The notes: generated from the letters alone by a model not told the origin. DNA of 64,000 nt from Nepenthes gracilis (GCA_033239525.1 BSYO01000020.1:5829892-5893891), one strand, 5' to 3'; shown: positions 1-11,959, counted from the first letter of the stretch. Made by a program: numbers and translations.

Positions 1-1144
1 CCTCCAACGCTGGCTCAGGCTCAGTAACAAACGGCCTCTCTGGGCTCTCCAGAATGACGACATCCCCCGACGCTTCAGTAGCACAGCTAGCAGGAGGATC
101 CCCAGTAGGTCGAGACTCGACCTTGTAGACTTCGCGAACGGGTGGTTCCGCGATCGAAGTCGACGAGGGTGCGGCAGTTTCCCTCTGGCGACCTGCCCTG
201 GTAGATCTCGTCGGGACCGAACTTCCCGCAATAGAAGGACCGGCAATTCTTCTCCGGGACCTCCTCAAAGTGGTCCCTGCTGTTTCCCTTATTCGTTTAA
301 GGGCAGCCGCATCCTCATCGTCGCTCGACGACACCAACAACGAGCAGCTTTCTTCTTTGCCAGCCGCGTCCTCACCGCCGTTCCCCTGGCCGGAATGAAG
401 GAGGTCAGTCTCTCGAGGAGCTCCTTGCCTGGACCGCTATCGCCCAACCAGTAGGGGGTCCCCACCTGGCGATCTCAAACGTAACAGAGGTGAGAAAAAA
501 GCCCCGGATCGAGAACCTCTCTTCTTCCGACTTAATGGCGGATAGCAGCGACGAGGATTCAGCGAGGTCCGCATCAGTAGGCTTGCCACGGAAGAACTCC
601 AAAATCAGGCTCCACGCCCTCGAAAGCTCACAGTCAGAAGGCTCCTGCAAAAAGAAGAAGCGTTCCTTCCAGCCCTTCACGGAGTCAGGGTTGGTGCCTC
701 GCAAGTGGATCCCCGCCCTGGGGGTAAGCGATATCCAGTCCTCCGACTCCGCGGCCCGAAAAACTACCCTGGCCGCCTTCGCATCAAAGGTGTACTGGTA
801 CGTGATACTAAAGACGCACAGGGACACCAGATAGCGCAAGGCATTGGGATGAAGCCTTGCCAATGGGACTCCCAGCGCTTCGACCACAGCGTGCAACAAG
901 CAGTTCACCGAAAAACGAAGCCCGCCCTTCAGATGATGCTCGTACACTGTAATGAAGCCCTCTGGGGGGCATTGGCTCTGTCCTGCGGGCCGGGAACAAG
1001 AGAACTCAGGTCGCTAGGAATCGCATAGTCTACCCTAAGGGAGGCTATATCCGCTTTAGTCAGAATCGACCTGGTGTTGCGAACACCATGCCGCACAGCT
1101 CTGGAAACGTGAGAAGAAGAAGAACACTCCACTTTCGCTGCCAT
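1..1144 (-). pseudogene. Antisense ORF 1 of element A (gypsy-type PF04195-like), broken, runs off the left edge
   Basis: It starts at the ATG at 1144-1142 and matches the antisense ORF of element B (22793-24882). The N-terminal ~180 residues have the pattern of the plant 'putative gypsy type transposon' domain (PF04195), with landmarks YEHHLKGG, SEDWISL and GTNPDSVKGW. An acidic Ser/Asp stretch and an RRSRRR basic patch follow. It is not open throughout: the frame shifts near 950, where a G-run is one base shorter than in B; a stop lies at 405-407; homology continues in another frame to base 1. The coiled-coil part would lie left of the window. Molecular function is unknown; the domain name reflects its host elements and not a demonstrated activity. 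Confidence 0.75.
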
Positions 1145-1215
1145 TCGCCTCTCGAAAATCGCAAGAGAATAAAGGGGGAAGAAATCAGCGGAAGGGAAGA
1201 AGAAATCGACGTTTG

Positions 1216-1229
1216 GTTTAAATAGGCAA
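1216..1229 (-). promoter_or_regulatory. TATA-like box for antisense ORF 1 of A
   Basis: On the minus strand this reads TGCCTATTTAAA, about 75 bases before the antisense ATG at 1144. The same string stands before antisense ORF 1 of B (24952-24964) and before antisense ORF 2 of A and of B, which suggests a dedicated antisense promoter. No transcript evidence is available. Confidence 0.5.
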
Positions 1230-1603
1230 CACCAAGCCAAGAGGCGGGAAACCGAAACGCCACCGCTTCCGGAGATTGAGACACGTGGTGGCATCAAAGC
1301 GCACCGCAGAATCTCAATCGAGTGCAATGATGGCTAGGCGCCAGGCTAACGGGCGCGACCCTTCAGCAGTCTGGCTAGGGTCCACGCTGGCGCCGCCGCA
1401 TTAAATGGGGGCTCACGATAGCAGAGCCCCGACGACGCGCATGATACACGCAAAAAAAAAAGAAACAGAAAAAGAGAGAAATCGCCGCGAAACGAGAAAA
1501 CTCAGCAGACGAGACAATACGAAAGGCGAATTCTCATTACGGCAAAACGATTCTGTTACAGCGCTAGCAAAGAAAAGAAAAGAGCACAACGGTAGCAAAA
1601 CGG

Positions 1604-2189
1604 TCAACGATCCCGGTGGCCGGAGGAGGAACCTTGAACGGGAAAATCCACCAACTGATCACGGGTCTTGGCGGACGCGTTGCGAGGATCTAGGACACCC
1701 ACGCGGAAGCCTGGATCCTCCAGTAAAGCAAGCCTTCGGCAAAGCCTCATGGCGTCGAAATATCTCCGATCCAAGTCCGACCTCATTTCCTCCGGCCGAA
1801 GCATCGACCTCATCTCCGTCCATCAGCTGACGCAAAGAATCTCACTTGTGTCGCGCCTGCCGCTCCGTTTCTTCTTCAAGTGCCAATATGCGGCCCTGTG
1901 CCCCCACATTGGCATCCGTCAGCCGTATAGCCCTGGCCTCCGACTCGGCCAGAGCGCCTTCTAAATGCGCAACGCGGGCCCTCAGCCACTCCATTTCGAT
2001 CGCCGCAGCACCCCGACGCGGTGGGACCCCCTCGAAACCTGGAGGAACTCCCCGACTCCGAGAAGGGCCGGCAACCGTGGATTCAGAGCGAGCCTCCCCT
2101 GAGGCGTGGGCTCCGGAAGACGCGGGGGCGTTAGAGCAGAACTCGGACTCGTAAGAGGAGTGATCCGTGTCACTAGAGGAGTCTCCCAT
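1604..2189 (-). pseudogene. Antisense ORF 2 of element A (coiled-coil protein), frameshifted
   Basis: It starts at ATG 2189-2187 (MGDSSSDTDHSS), then has a Ser/Glu/Pro-rich segment and a heptad-rich stretch (AHLEGALAESEAR) that predicts a coiled coil. It stops at 1842. The C-terminal part continues in another frame at 1813-1604 with the motif RPEEMRSDLDRRYFDAMRLC and then VGVLDPRN. The break is a two-base difference from element B close to 1830. The C-terminal motif is shared with antisense ORF 1 of B (22793-22990) and with the gene at 42003-42515, so ORF 2 looks like a shortened paralogue of ORF 1 lacking the N-terminal domain. Function unknown. Confidence 0.65.
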
Positions 2190-2281
2190 CGGTGTCGCAA
2201 CTGGGAAATACGCAGAGAAAGATCGAACCGCCAGCGGATACGCAAGTACAGAGATGTGCCAGATTTTGGGAGAAAGTGGCG

Positions 2282-2295
2282 CATTTAAATAGGCA
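2282..2295 (-). promoter_or_regulatory. TATA-like box for antisense ORF 2 of A
   Basis: The minus strand reads TGCCTATTTAAA about 95 bases upstream of ATG 2189. The matching copy in element B is at 26007-26020. Confidence 0.45.
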
Positions 2296-2411
2296 GATCT
2301 TCTCCTGAAAGGACGCCAACTCCAAAAGGCGGGAAGCATTAGAAGAAGGACCAATGAGGGTTCACCACGTGGGAGGCCCCTGAAAACTCGCGCGTTTCCA
2401 AGACGAAGCAA

Positions 2412-3510
2412 CGCCCCCTGGCCGCGCAGAAATTAAATGCGCTGGCAGCCCAGGGGACATGATAGTTGACAGGAACCCCACAGACTCCCAAAGGATGACG
2501 CGTGGATCCTCAGGGCAAAAACGCCGGCAGCAGCAAAGCATTTATGAAGGCAAGACAAAAATTGAAGACAAAAGAGGCTACTTCTTTTATTAATCAATGC
2601 TTTCTTACAAAGTACAAGATCTGCAACCATGAAGCTGCGAGAAAGAGGAGAAAAGATCAGAGGCGAAGCCCGTGACGCTCCCGTACCTCGTCTCGGGAGA
2701 GCACAGCGACCACGGCGAAAAGCGTCGGTATTTCACCCCAGGCGGATCAAGGGAAGCCGGAGCGTCCCCGGTGGGAGTCTCAAGCGTCCAATCCACCAGG
2801 GTCCGGGAAGCACTGAAGTCAGGCACTTCGGGAAAGCTCGGCGATAAACCCAACTTCCACGGAGGGCTACTGACCTCGCACCCCTTCCGCGGTTAGCGCT
2901 CTGGCGAGGCTCACGGAGTAGACACCTGCGAAAACCTTCACCTAACAGGCGAAGGCAGCCGCGAGGAAGTCAAAGAATCCGCTCAGCCTGGATGAGCCAT
3001 AACCCAGAAGGGAGCGCACGACGACGGCGGAACGACCAAGCCACTCTCGTTAGCAAGGAAAGCAAGCCACAAGGCTTGGGTTACAACGGTCTCCTCCAAG
3101 GATCTCGGGCATGCAAGTAGTCCATCCGACTCCTTCTCGAGTGCCCACCAAGGGCGGGGAAAGCCAGAATCTCCTCGTTGCCTCTTCGACTCACTGATAA
3201 GGGATGAACTCCACTCGCTCAAGTGCCCTCCTATTTATGGGCAAGGCGCAGGCTATCCCTTCACCCAGCGCGACACGGCATCCAGCAAACGTCTTTCCGA
3301 CAACAGCAGCGACCACCGGTCAGACGCAACCCAAGGCACGCGAATCTCGCCGGGCGAGGTGACGGGTCACAGCAGCACCTGAAAAGCCTGCCCTGGCCCT
3401 GGGAAAGGCGCGAACTTGGAAGACGACAAAAGTGGCGCGGAACGAGGAAGGGTACGAGGCCGTGGAAATGGGCCCAGTGGACATGCCAGGCCCGACCACT
3501 GGCCGGCCCA
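2412..3510 (+). other. Element A non-coding region before the 3' LTR
   Basis: No coding capacity is conserved here. The stretch is collinear with 26120-27267 of element B, so it is the 3' untranslated part of the family. No obvious tandem array is seen, unlike in elements C, F and H. Confidence 0.6.
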
Positions 3511-3525
3511 GGCATGGGGGGCTAG
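3511..3525 (+). promoter_or_regulatory. Polypurine tract of element A
   Basis: GGCATGGGGGGCTAG directly precedes the LTR. The identical string stands before the 3' LTR of B (27268-27282), an almost identical one before C (9811-9824), and a related one, reversed, beside F (30700-30715). It would prime plus-strand DNA synthesis. Confidence 0.8.
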
Positions 3526-4497
3526 TGTTGGGTCCCATGTCCTGGCCCATGAGACAGGCCCAGGCACACAAAGTAGGTCGCAGCCCATGGAAAGATCAGA
3601 AGCCCATGAGAGACAGTAAGCCCAACCCAAGGGATGAAGGAGGCAAGCCCACACGGAAGAAGGCAACGGTAACCTGCAGCGCAATAAATGCATCGCCAGG
3701 AACAGGCGGAAAGGCTAGCCAATAGAGGCGTGGCTGGCGCAGAGCCAACGCCACCCGCTGCCGTCTGCAGGCGGCTAACCAATCCCTACTCAGGAAAAAT
3801 CGGGCGTGGTCAACAACGCTCAGCAGCGTGCTAAGCACGGCGACAGGGCAGCCGGCATGACCGGCGGTCCATGACAGCGACCAACGGCGCAATAGCCCAA
3901 GCAATGGGCGTCTTGGCGCCCAAGAGCCCAAGGGGGGTGAGGCGTATAAGAACCCTCGCACCCCACAGAGGGAAGGACTTTTTTTCTCTCGCCCTTGCGA
4001 CCATCATTGGATCTTTTCTGAACTTGGCTTCAAGCATCCATTGATCAACTACTTCCCTCTTCTCTCAAGCACAAGAGTGACGGGTCAAAGCAGAGCATCG
4101 CCTCATCTAGCTGACTCGCTCACTACCCCAGCATCCTCTGAGATCACGGGAAAGTTAGCCACCCATTGCGGTGCACAAAGAAAGCCAGGCCTTCCACCAC
4201 CTGCTCACTACATTTCTCTACATCACCGCACAAGCACTTCTACGCTTTACAGCATTTCACCGCGCACTTCTTTAACGTGCGCCATTTCTGTTCATTGCGG
4301 GAATTTGCTGACTTGAGCGTCGGAGCAGCCTCGGTGGGAGAAATCCTGCCAGACCCTTCACCTCTTGTTTATTGTTTGTGTTGTGCAGGTCCAGGTTCAC
4401 AGAGACGGAGACCGGACCCTTCTTCCGGAACAGCCCCGCGCTTAGGAATTCGAAGGCTCCCTAATCCGTACAACAACCTTGGGCCCGGGACGCAACA
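3526..4497 (+). repeat. 3' LTR of element A (972 bp)
   Basis: It begins TGTTGGGTCC and ends GACGCAACA, giving TGTTG/CAACA termini. A TATA box (GTATAAG) lies near 3943. The block TGACTTGAGCGTCGGAG at 4309-4325 and the TGTGCAGG near 4385 are shared with the other Tat LTRs in the window. Similarity to both LTRs of B runs over the whole length. Confidence 0.92.
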
Positions 4498-5107
4498 GAT
4501 TCAAAATCCATAGACTAAAGAATAATTTTAAAAAAAAATCACGACAAAACAGGAGAAGATAATGAGAAACAGAGTTATGGCTCTATTTAGAACTTGCAAG
4601 GGAATAATTTCATCATAACAGAAGAAATAGAGAGCTAGTATTGAATTTCTATCACTAGCCATCCTTGTGAGCTCACCTCATTGCCAATATCCTCTTTTCT
4701 CTTTTAGAGACTTCTCTCTCTCATAAGCCTCAATACTTGTACTGTTACGAGCCTTCTGTTATTTTTTTCTTCCCTAATTTTCTCTTTGTTTTCCATTTTG
4801 TTTTTATTCCTCTTTTCTGTCATAACCTCCTGTCCCTGCCCCTGCACGTGGACTGTTAATTGTTTTCTATTATGTTGCTATTACTGTTGGGCCATGTTGC
4901 TGCAACCCCTTCCTGTTGCTGCAACCCCTTCCTGTATAAAGCCATCACTGCTCTGTTGATTAGTAAGAAGAAGAAAGAATTATTGTCTCTCACATCTTAT
5001 TCTCCCTTCTTTCTGCTTCTTTTCCTCCATTCTCTCTGCTTTGCTCTCTCTCTCCCGGTCCTCTCCTTTTCTTTCTCTCTCTTTTCCTGCTTTTCTCTCT
5101 ACACCTC
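4498..5107. other. Interval with a possible copia-type LTR fragment
   Basis: No gene is seen. From about 4742 (TGTTACGAGCC) to 5107 the layout resembles a small copia LTR: a TATAAA at 4935-4940, then a transcript-start-like region and a long pyrimidine tract (about 5000-5103). It ends at the target site of the solo LTR beginning at 5108 and no continuation was recognised after 8070, so the assignment is weak. Confidence 0.3.
4895..4932 (+). repeat. Exact 19-bp tandem duplication beside a TATA box
   Basis: The unit TGTTGCTGCAACCCCTTCC occurs twice in a row, immediately upstream of TGTATAAA. Each unit contains the short palindrome GTTGCTGCAAC. Confidence 0.85.
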
Positions 5108-8064
5108 TGTGAGATCCCAAAATTAAAAGGGCCTAAAATAGAGATTAAAATATTAACCGGCATGAAAGTATTAACCGATTTTAAGTAAAAATTGACCGGC
5201 ACGTTGGCAAGGAAATGGAGCAGTTGGCCTGAATAAAACTAAAGACAAAAGCAAACTTTACTATTTAGTTAAAATCCAACTAGCCGGCAACCAAATGGAG
5301 TAAGTCAACTAACCTAGTTACTCCTATCTACCCCCTGAAAAGAATTACCGAACAAGTGACCTACCTCCACTTACCCACCTGCTCCCTCCTCTTTATATAT
5401 CAGACTCCAATTAAGGGGTAGTGTGAGTTTCTGGCGCGAAGGAAGAACAAGGAGCGAAGAAGGAGGAAAGAACTTTGAGTCGGCCAGAGAGGGCGGTCAG
5501 GCAAGTTACTTCGGACACTAACCTTTTTAACTTCAATTTTGTGTTCAGTTTTAAAGTTCATGCTTTAAGAATATTGCAAGTATACTTCACCCTTTTCAAG
5601 TCCAAATCGTTAAGTATTCTTCCGTTTGCAATGACCAGTTTTAAGAGTAACCGCATGTCTCTCTTCCGATTTAAAATACTTGCCATTACTGTTTAAGTTC
5701 TATTCTGGTTTCTGTATTCATGTTACCTATCTTCTGCTTTCTGTTTTCGATTTAACTGGGTTTTACATGTTAAAATCGAAATCGGCCCCTTGCATGATAA
5801 AATCAAAATCGGCCTTTGCATGATAAAAATCAAATCGGCTCTTTTGCATGAAAATCAAAACCGGCCCCCTTTTGCATTGAAATCGAAATCGGCCTCCTTT
5901 GCATGATGAAATCGAAATTGGCCCTTGGTATGTTGAAATCAAATCGGCCCTTTTACATGAAAATCAAAACTGGCCCTTTGCATTGAAATCGAAATCGGCC
6001 TCCTTTGCCTGATGAAATCGAAATCGGCCCTTGGCATGTTGAAATCAAATCGGCCTTTTTTTATGAAAATCAACACCGGCCCTTTTGCATTGAAATTGAA
6101 ATCGGCCCCTTCGTATGATAAAATCAAAATCGGCCCTTATCAGAATCGGCCTGCCTGCACAATCGAAACGGGCCTACCCTTGAGAAAAATAAAATCACCC
6201 TGCTTGCAGGCTAAATCTGAATCAGCCTACCCCTGTGAAAATCAGAATCGGCCTACTTGCATGATAACATCGAAATCGGCCTTTGCATGTTAAAATCGAA
6301 ATCGGCCTTGCAAGTTTAAAATCGAAATCGGCCCCTTTTGCATGATAACAACGAAATTGGTCCCCTTTGCATGAAAACAAGATTGGCCTCCACTCTTGAT
6401 GAAAATGAAACCGCCTCACTTCATGAAATCACAACCCGGTCCCTTAAGCCTAAAACAAGATCGGCCTTCCCTTAGTGTAAAAAGAGGTCCGGCCTCCACC
6501 CTTGGACAAAATCCAAACCGGCCCTCCCTTAAGCATTGAATCAAGTCCGGCTTGTGTGAGATGAAATCACAACCAGCCTTCCCTTATGATGCAAACAAGA
6601 CCGGCCCTTAAAGCATGAAACCACAAACCGGCCTTGTGTGAGATAAAATCACAACTAGCCTTCCCTTATGATGCAAACAAGACCAGCCCTTAAAGCATGA
6701 AACCACAAACCGGCCTTGTGTGAGATGAAATCACAACCGGCCAACCTTATATCATGAAAATGAAACCTGCTCCCTTGATGTAAAAAGAGCTCCGGCCCTT
6801 CCTTGATGAAAATCTGAACCGGCTTTCCTTTGTAAGAAAATGAATCTAGCTCCCTGGTAAGAAAATGAATCCAGCTTTCTTGTGTGAGAAAATGAATCCA
6901 GCCTTCCTTTGAAAGAAGATGAAACCGGCCTTATGACACGAATTGTAAAGTCCTTCTTACTGGGATAGAAGAGATTTTGAACCGGCCTTCTTAATATCTG
7001 TGCATAACTTTTGAAGGGTAAAATATGATATTTCTGATACTGAAAATGGCTTTTAGTAAACGATAAGAAGAAAATATTTCTGTAACTATGGATCCAGGAC
7101 TGATATGCAGTCAGGTTAGGTTATCCGGCATGCCTTAGAATATTATGGTGATAATCGAGAATAACTCTGTCCATGGAGTTATATGTGGTCCGCCCCTCCT
7201 CAAGGCGTTATAATAGGAGGGTAACTTTTGTTCTGTTCTGGCCAGCGCCCCCTTGGATTGGGGAAGGATCTCGTGAGGTGGGATCATCCGTTCTGTTCTA
7301 TTTAATGTCGTTGATTGTAGGAAGATGTACACAATCTATCCTCAATTATTCGCCCCCTTGCTAGTAGGGTCTACTGGTAGGGTCCTTTACTGATAAAAGA
7401 TAAATTTTCTATAAATTTTGAAAATAAGACCGATTTCTGTTTTCTGAAATATAAGTACATTGATTTCTGATTTTCAAAAACCGTTTCTATTTTCTGACAG
7501 TTCTGTATACGCCTGCATCATATTTCTATTATAAATCACTTCTTATGGCATTTGTATTTCTATGTGAAATAATATCTGTTTTGTTGAGTTATGTTCTGCA
7601 TACATATTTTACTACGTACCTGCATATACCTTGTTGGGTCTCGACTCACTATTTTCTGTGTTTTTCCTCCAGATGAGACTATAGAATTCGTGCCTGACAA
7701 GGAGTGACTAGAACTCCGTTTAAGAGATTTTAAGGATTCCGAAACATGCTTTTGAAGTTACCACGGAAGAAGCAGCTGATGTAATGATCTAAATAGATGT
7801 ATTTTTAAAATTGGATCCTTGTGCCTATGTGCGCATGAATGAATTTTATGGGATTGAGTTTGAATGTTTCGATAGGTTATTAGATTTACTTCTGCTACAT
7901 GTTTTATGGATAACGTGTGTGGGTCCTATATGATATCTGTGATCCTGTGTTTGCATATTGTGATGTAACTAGACCAACTGTGTGCATATACTGAGTTACG
8001 GTATTGCCATTTATTCCTATTTTGACTGACGGATTCAAAAAAAAAAAATATTCGTTCCGTCACA
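5108..8064 (+). mobile_element. Solo LTR E, 2957 bp, target duplication ACCTC
   Basis: It begins TGTGAGATCCCAAAATT and ends TTCCGTCACA. ACCTC is present on both sides (5103-5107 and 8065-8069), which fixes the ends. A TATA-like TTTATATAT is at 5392-5400. The start and the downstream GTCAGGCAAG block resemble, in reverse, the solo LTR at 11001-13815, so these are related long-LTR families with an array inside the LTR. No protein domain was found in it. A single long LTR with a target duplication is the expected product of LTR-LTR recombination. The family was not identified further. Confidence 0.8.
5768..6990 (+). repeat. Degenerate tandem array, AATCGGCC core
   Basis: A unit of about 30-35 bp, roughly 'GCATGATAAAATCGAAATCGGCC', is repeated more than 30 times with drift from ATCGGCC to ACCGGCC toward the right end. 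It lies inside solo LTR E. ORFs across it are low-complexity artefacts. Confidence 0.85.
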
Positions 8065-8069
8065 ACCTC

Positions 8070-8997
8070 GGCCCAATATACCTCGGGCCTTACTGTTTTC
8101 CACTGAAACAGCCGAGCGCCACTACTCAAACCGCGGCCTTACTATTTTTCCCTCCACTGAAACGATTGAGCGCCACTGTTGCATGCACCATGTACTGTTA
8201 TATTGTTTTAAAATTTTAAAAATTATCCCAGGCACATATATTTTTTAACTTGTCCAACGTGTCTCAACATGTCCAAATTAGACCAAAAACGTGTCTGATA
8301 ACATCCAGTATGGGTCAGTGTTTGGCGAGTATTGGTGCTGATGCATTGATACTTTATTTAGGCTGATAGATTCACGGGTGATATACGTTTCATATTATTT
8401 CAATTTGTATTAAAAAAAAGTAAAAAAAAAAACAAATAGTCTTCTTCACAATAGAATACTATGACTAAGAATGTGGTGTAATTCCCAACATCTCGTAGAA
8501 AAAGAGTATAAAAAAAATTCATGACTCTTTCATTTCTTAATCATACATAATTATCAACAAGAATTTTGTTCATGTTACGAATTTGATGCTGATAAATCTG
8601 AAAATCTAGAAATTTATTTCGGACAATTGAATCTTCTTGAACTGTTTCTTTTTAAAAACCAAAAAAATTTGCACGCGATAATTGAGGAGGTGTATTTGCT
8701 TCCTAGGAGTTCGTTGTTGAAGTTAATAGAAGCTGATAGAGAATTCTACTTGGCCGGTGTAATTTTTTCCTGCAAGTATGATTAAAACTAATGTAAAATA
8801 AGTTTGATTACATGATGCCCCTATAGAAAATGCCATGCTCATTTATATTATATTCTTCACCGGGAGAATACCAAGGGTAGAATATCGTATGTAAGTGGTA
8901 AAGACTACAAGATACCATAATGGTAAGTATCAACGAGCACTCACCATGGGCAACACAAAAATTTTGTCAATGAAATTTAAAAAGAAGGCATCTGAGA
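8070..8997. other. AT-rich interval with no recognisable gene
   Basis: I see no conserved ORF, LTR boundary or RNA gene between the solo LTR and the assembly gap. Confidence 0.5.
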
Positions 8998-9097
8998 NNN
9001 NNNNNNNNNNNNNNNNNNNNNNNNNNNNNNNNNNNNNNNNNNNNNNNNNNNNNNNNNNNNNNNNNNNNNNNNNNNNNNNNNNNNNNNNNNNNNNNNN
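8998..9097. other. Assembly gap of exactly 100 N
   Basis: A fixed-length run of N marks a scaffold join of unknown true size. It abuts a tandem array (9098 onward), a usual cause of assembly breaks. The rest of element C may be missing or may lie elsewhere. Confidence 0.99.
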
Positions 9098-9712
9098 AAA
9101 TCCGGAGTAAAAATAAATCTTGAGTGACAAAAATCCGGCTGACCAAAAGCGAGAGTCACAAAATCTGGAGACACTAAATCCGGAGTAAAAAAAATCCGGA
9201 GTGACCAAAAGCGAGAGTCACAAAATCAGGAGTTACCAAATCCGGAGAAAAAATAAAACCGGAGTGACCAAAAGCGAGAGTCACTAAATCCGGAGTAAAA
9301 ATAAATCGGAGTGACAAAAATCCGGAGTGACCAAAAGGGAGAGGCACAAAATTCGGAGTAACAAAATTCGGAGTAAAAAAATTCGGAGTGACATAAAACC
9401 GGACTGACCAAAAGGGAGAGTCACAAAATCCGGAGTAAAAATAAATCCGGAGGGACCAAAAGCCAGAGTAACAAAATCCGGAGTAAAAATAAATCAGGAG
9501 TGACAAAAATCCGGAGTGACCAAAAGCGAGAGTCACAAAATCCGGAGTGACCAAAAGCTAGAGTCACAAAATCCGGAGTCACTAAATCCTGAGTAAAAAT
9601 AAATCCGGATTGTCCAAAAGCAAGAGTCAGAAATCCGGAGTCACCAAATTCGAAGTGAATATAAATCCGGAGTGACAAAAATCCGGAGTGACCAAAAGCA
9701 AAATTCACCAAG
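9098..9712 (+). repeat. Degenerate tandem array, AATCCGGAGT core
   Basis: Short units alternate between 'AAATCCGGAGTGACCAAAAG' and 'CGAGAGTCACAAAATCCGGA' types with a spacing of about 20-24 bp, over 25 units. The array lies in the 3' untranslated part of element C; tandem repeats at this position are a known feature of Tat elements. Confidence 0.85.
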
Positions 9713-9824
9713 AAATCCGAAATCACGAAGAATTCTAAGCAATTTAGCGTTAGAGGGATAGCTTTATGACCCATCAGAAAGACACCAGAAATTAAAATTT
9801 TAATCTTCTGGCATGGGGGGCTAG

Positions 9825-10338
9825 TGATGGGTATAAATCACCTGAGCGATTCAATATATGGGCCCATTAATTAAAGCCCAACCCGAATAATTCAGATAAC
9901 CACCATGAGGGAGGTTATAAAAACTCCCAATAACTTCCACCTTTCATTCAAAATGAAACGTGTAATAACGAACCAGAAGTTAAAACGGATAAACTTGCTT
10001 AACCGAAGCAGTTATGAAACCGAGGCAGTTATGAAACCGGAGCAGTTATAAGCCGGAAAGTGACCTTTTATAAAGGGAAGGTAATCCTCCAACGAATGGG
10101 ACTTCCGGAGGCTCTCTCTCTCTCTCTCTCGAAATATTTCCACTTGAAAGAAAAACAATAAAATCTTTCCTTTTTATTCAAAAAAGGCCATGACTGACTT
10201 GAGCGTCGGAGAGCCTGTGAGGATCTAATCCCATTGGCCCTTTGACTAGCTTGTTTTCTTTGGTGTTGTGCAGGTCTTGGGTTAAAGAAATGGAGTGACC
10301 AGTCATCTCCAGTTGAATCCGGACCAGTAGCCGCAACA
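9825..10338 (+). repeat. 3' LTR of element C (about 514 bp)
   Basis: It begins TGATGGGTATAAATC directly after the polypurine tract and is taken to end at GCCGCAACA. It has a TATA-like TTTATAAAG at 10067-10075, a CT-repeat at 10111-10129, the shared TGACTTGAGCGTCGGAG block at 10195-10211 and a TGTGCAGG near 10267. The right end is inferred from the CAACA terminus, without a target duplication. Confidence 0.7.
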
Positions 10339-10899
10339 ATTTGTATTTCGTTTTTGACTTGTTTAACTTTCATAATCCAATGATAATTTTTGAATCATTA
10401 AAAGGATATTTTGATAACTGAAATTGAATATAAAAGAAATTTCAGATCAGTATATTTTGATTAAATTATCAATTTAAAATTTAGTTATCAAATATTCAAG
10501 TTGGAAAGTCATATATAGCCCAAAACTTAGTCTATTGAATTCCTATGATGTGGTTGTTTTATTTTTCTAACTAGTAGACTGTGATCTCGACTATAATCTC
10601 CATCTTCTTTGACTAATAACTGAACTTATGATCCAATTTATTATTAATATAAAAAAATTATTTCTACATAATAAAATATACCATCGCCGCACCCACTACA
10701 TTGTTATGACCATAATGCTGTCATCACCCCTTCGATACCACCATAAAACTGTTAGATAATGAATAGCATGTAATTGATTACATAACTGAGTTATAAAATA
10801 AACAATATTTAAATACTCTCCTTATATCTTTTAAATACATTACTTATTTTACTCCAAAATCTATTTTAAACAAAAAATTTAGAATAGGTAAAATCGTTT
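10339..10899. other. AT-rich interval, nothing recognised
   Basis: No open frame, repeat boundary or RNA gene could be supported. Confidence 0.5.
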
Positions 10900-11959
10900 A
10901 AACTTATTGGGCCCCAGTATGATTGCCCATAAAGCACGGCCCAAATAAGAGGCCTAGAGACATTCTCACAAGTTGAGGAGGTCAGATGGTCCAAGTAAGA
11001 TGTGACAACCCGACTTTTATTACCATCAAAAGCCGTCGTCAAAACTAAAGTTCTTACAAATAAAAGATAAAAAGGTGAACATAAAAATTTTTCTTTTCTT
11101 TATTTAAACCTGAGATGCATTCTAAACATTTATAATTTCATAATCCCAAAATATCACGGAAACATTCTAGCATTCATAAGCGGCCGGAATTAACATTACA
11201 AATTTCCTCAAAATAAACAAAACTCCAAAAATCTGCTCAAAGAAACTTAAACATTCATCGAAAGAACTTAAACATTCGATTTACACCATAGGACTCTACT
11301 CAACTTCGTCATCCATAAGCTTGTCATCCTAAAATTACAAGAATGAGCTTACAAAGCCCAGGAGAATACTCACATGCGTAAAACACAAGCATACATATAA
11401 TCAAATTATAAATCATAATATAGCATAATAAAAATCATCATATCGTTTCTTCTTGGTTCATATTCTTTTCATCTTGTCTTCTTTAAAATCATTCGAATTC
11501 ATATAATCTTTAGGGACCGGACGGAGCGGACAACATCGAGGACGGGTTGTGTGCTACCCCACAACCTAAAGCCGTATCCCTCATTATGCTCCCAGGGGCG
11601 GAGGTAATGCCTTTAACCCGCATACGAGGCCATAGTCCATAGTTCTTGTGCCACCAAAGGTTCCCTCCCCGGCCCAGGAGGCATCCTCGAGTGTCACTCC
11701 AATATCCTTCATCCATCTTTAACAGCAAGTTTAATGGAAACTCGGTTCTTGGTTCGTGTTCTTTATTGGCCAATCATAAAAATTCAAAAGTCGGAAGAGT
11801 TTCACTTGCTGTCCATAATCCATATGTTTTCTTCTTCTTTACTGAAGTTCATATCATCTATCAAAGCCGAAGCTCATTTTCAAAAGAATCCGAAGTTCCT
11901 ATTGAGGAAAGAATTTCGTTAATTTCCGAAGTTCTTTTTAAATGGAAGACCGAAGTCCT

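Larger units (their letters stand above)
1..4497 (+). mobile_element. Ty3/gypsy Tat-lineage element A (3' portion)
   Basis: The right end is a full LTR (3526-4497) preceded by a purine tract, so the element reads left to right and its gag-pol lies beyond the left edge. The interior holds two minus-strand ORFs in the same order and spacing as in the complete element B at 15315-28285, and the LTRs of A and B are closely similar, so they are one family. Antisense extra ORFs between pol and the 3' LTR are known from the Tat/Retand/Ogre lineage of plant Ty3/gypsy elements. The five bases after the LTR (GATTC, 4498-4502) would be one copy of its target duplication; the other copy is outside the window. 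Confidence 0.88.
9098..10338 (+). mobile_element. Tat-lineage element C, 3' end only
   Basis: The order is tandem array, polypurine tract GCATGGGGGGCTAG (9811-9824) and LTR (9825-10338), the 3' end of a plus-strand Tat element. The polypurine tract matches A and B but the LTR sequence is different, so it is another family. Everything upstream is lost in the assembly gap. No 5' LTR of this type (TGATGGGTATAAATC start) was found to the left. Confidence 0.75.

Noticed and set aside
4860..5126. 88-residue ORF rich in Leu/Phe/Ser
   Set aside because: It is a translation of a pyrimidine tract and crosses the solo LTR boundary at 5108.
8895..9208. ORFs crossing 8998-9097
   Set aside because: They run through unknown bases and cannot be supported.
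9098..9712. CRISPR-like appearance of regularly spaced repeats
   Set aside because: Units are degenerate and contiguous without unique spacers, and the sequence is clearly plant retroelement DNA.
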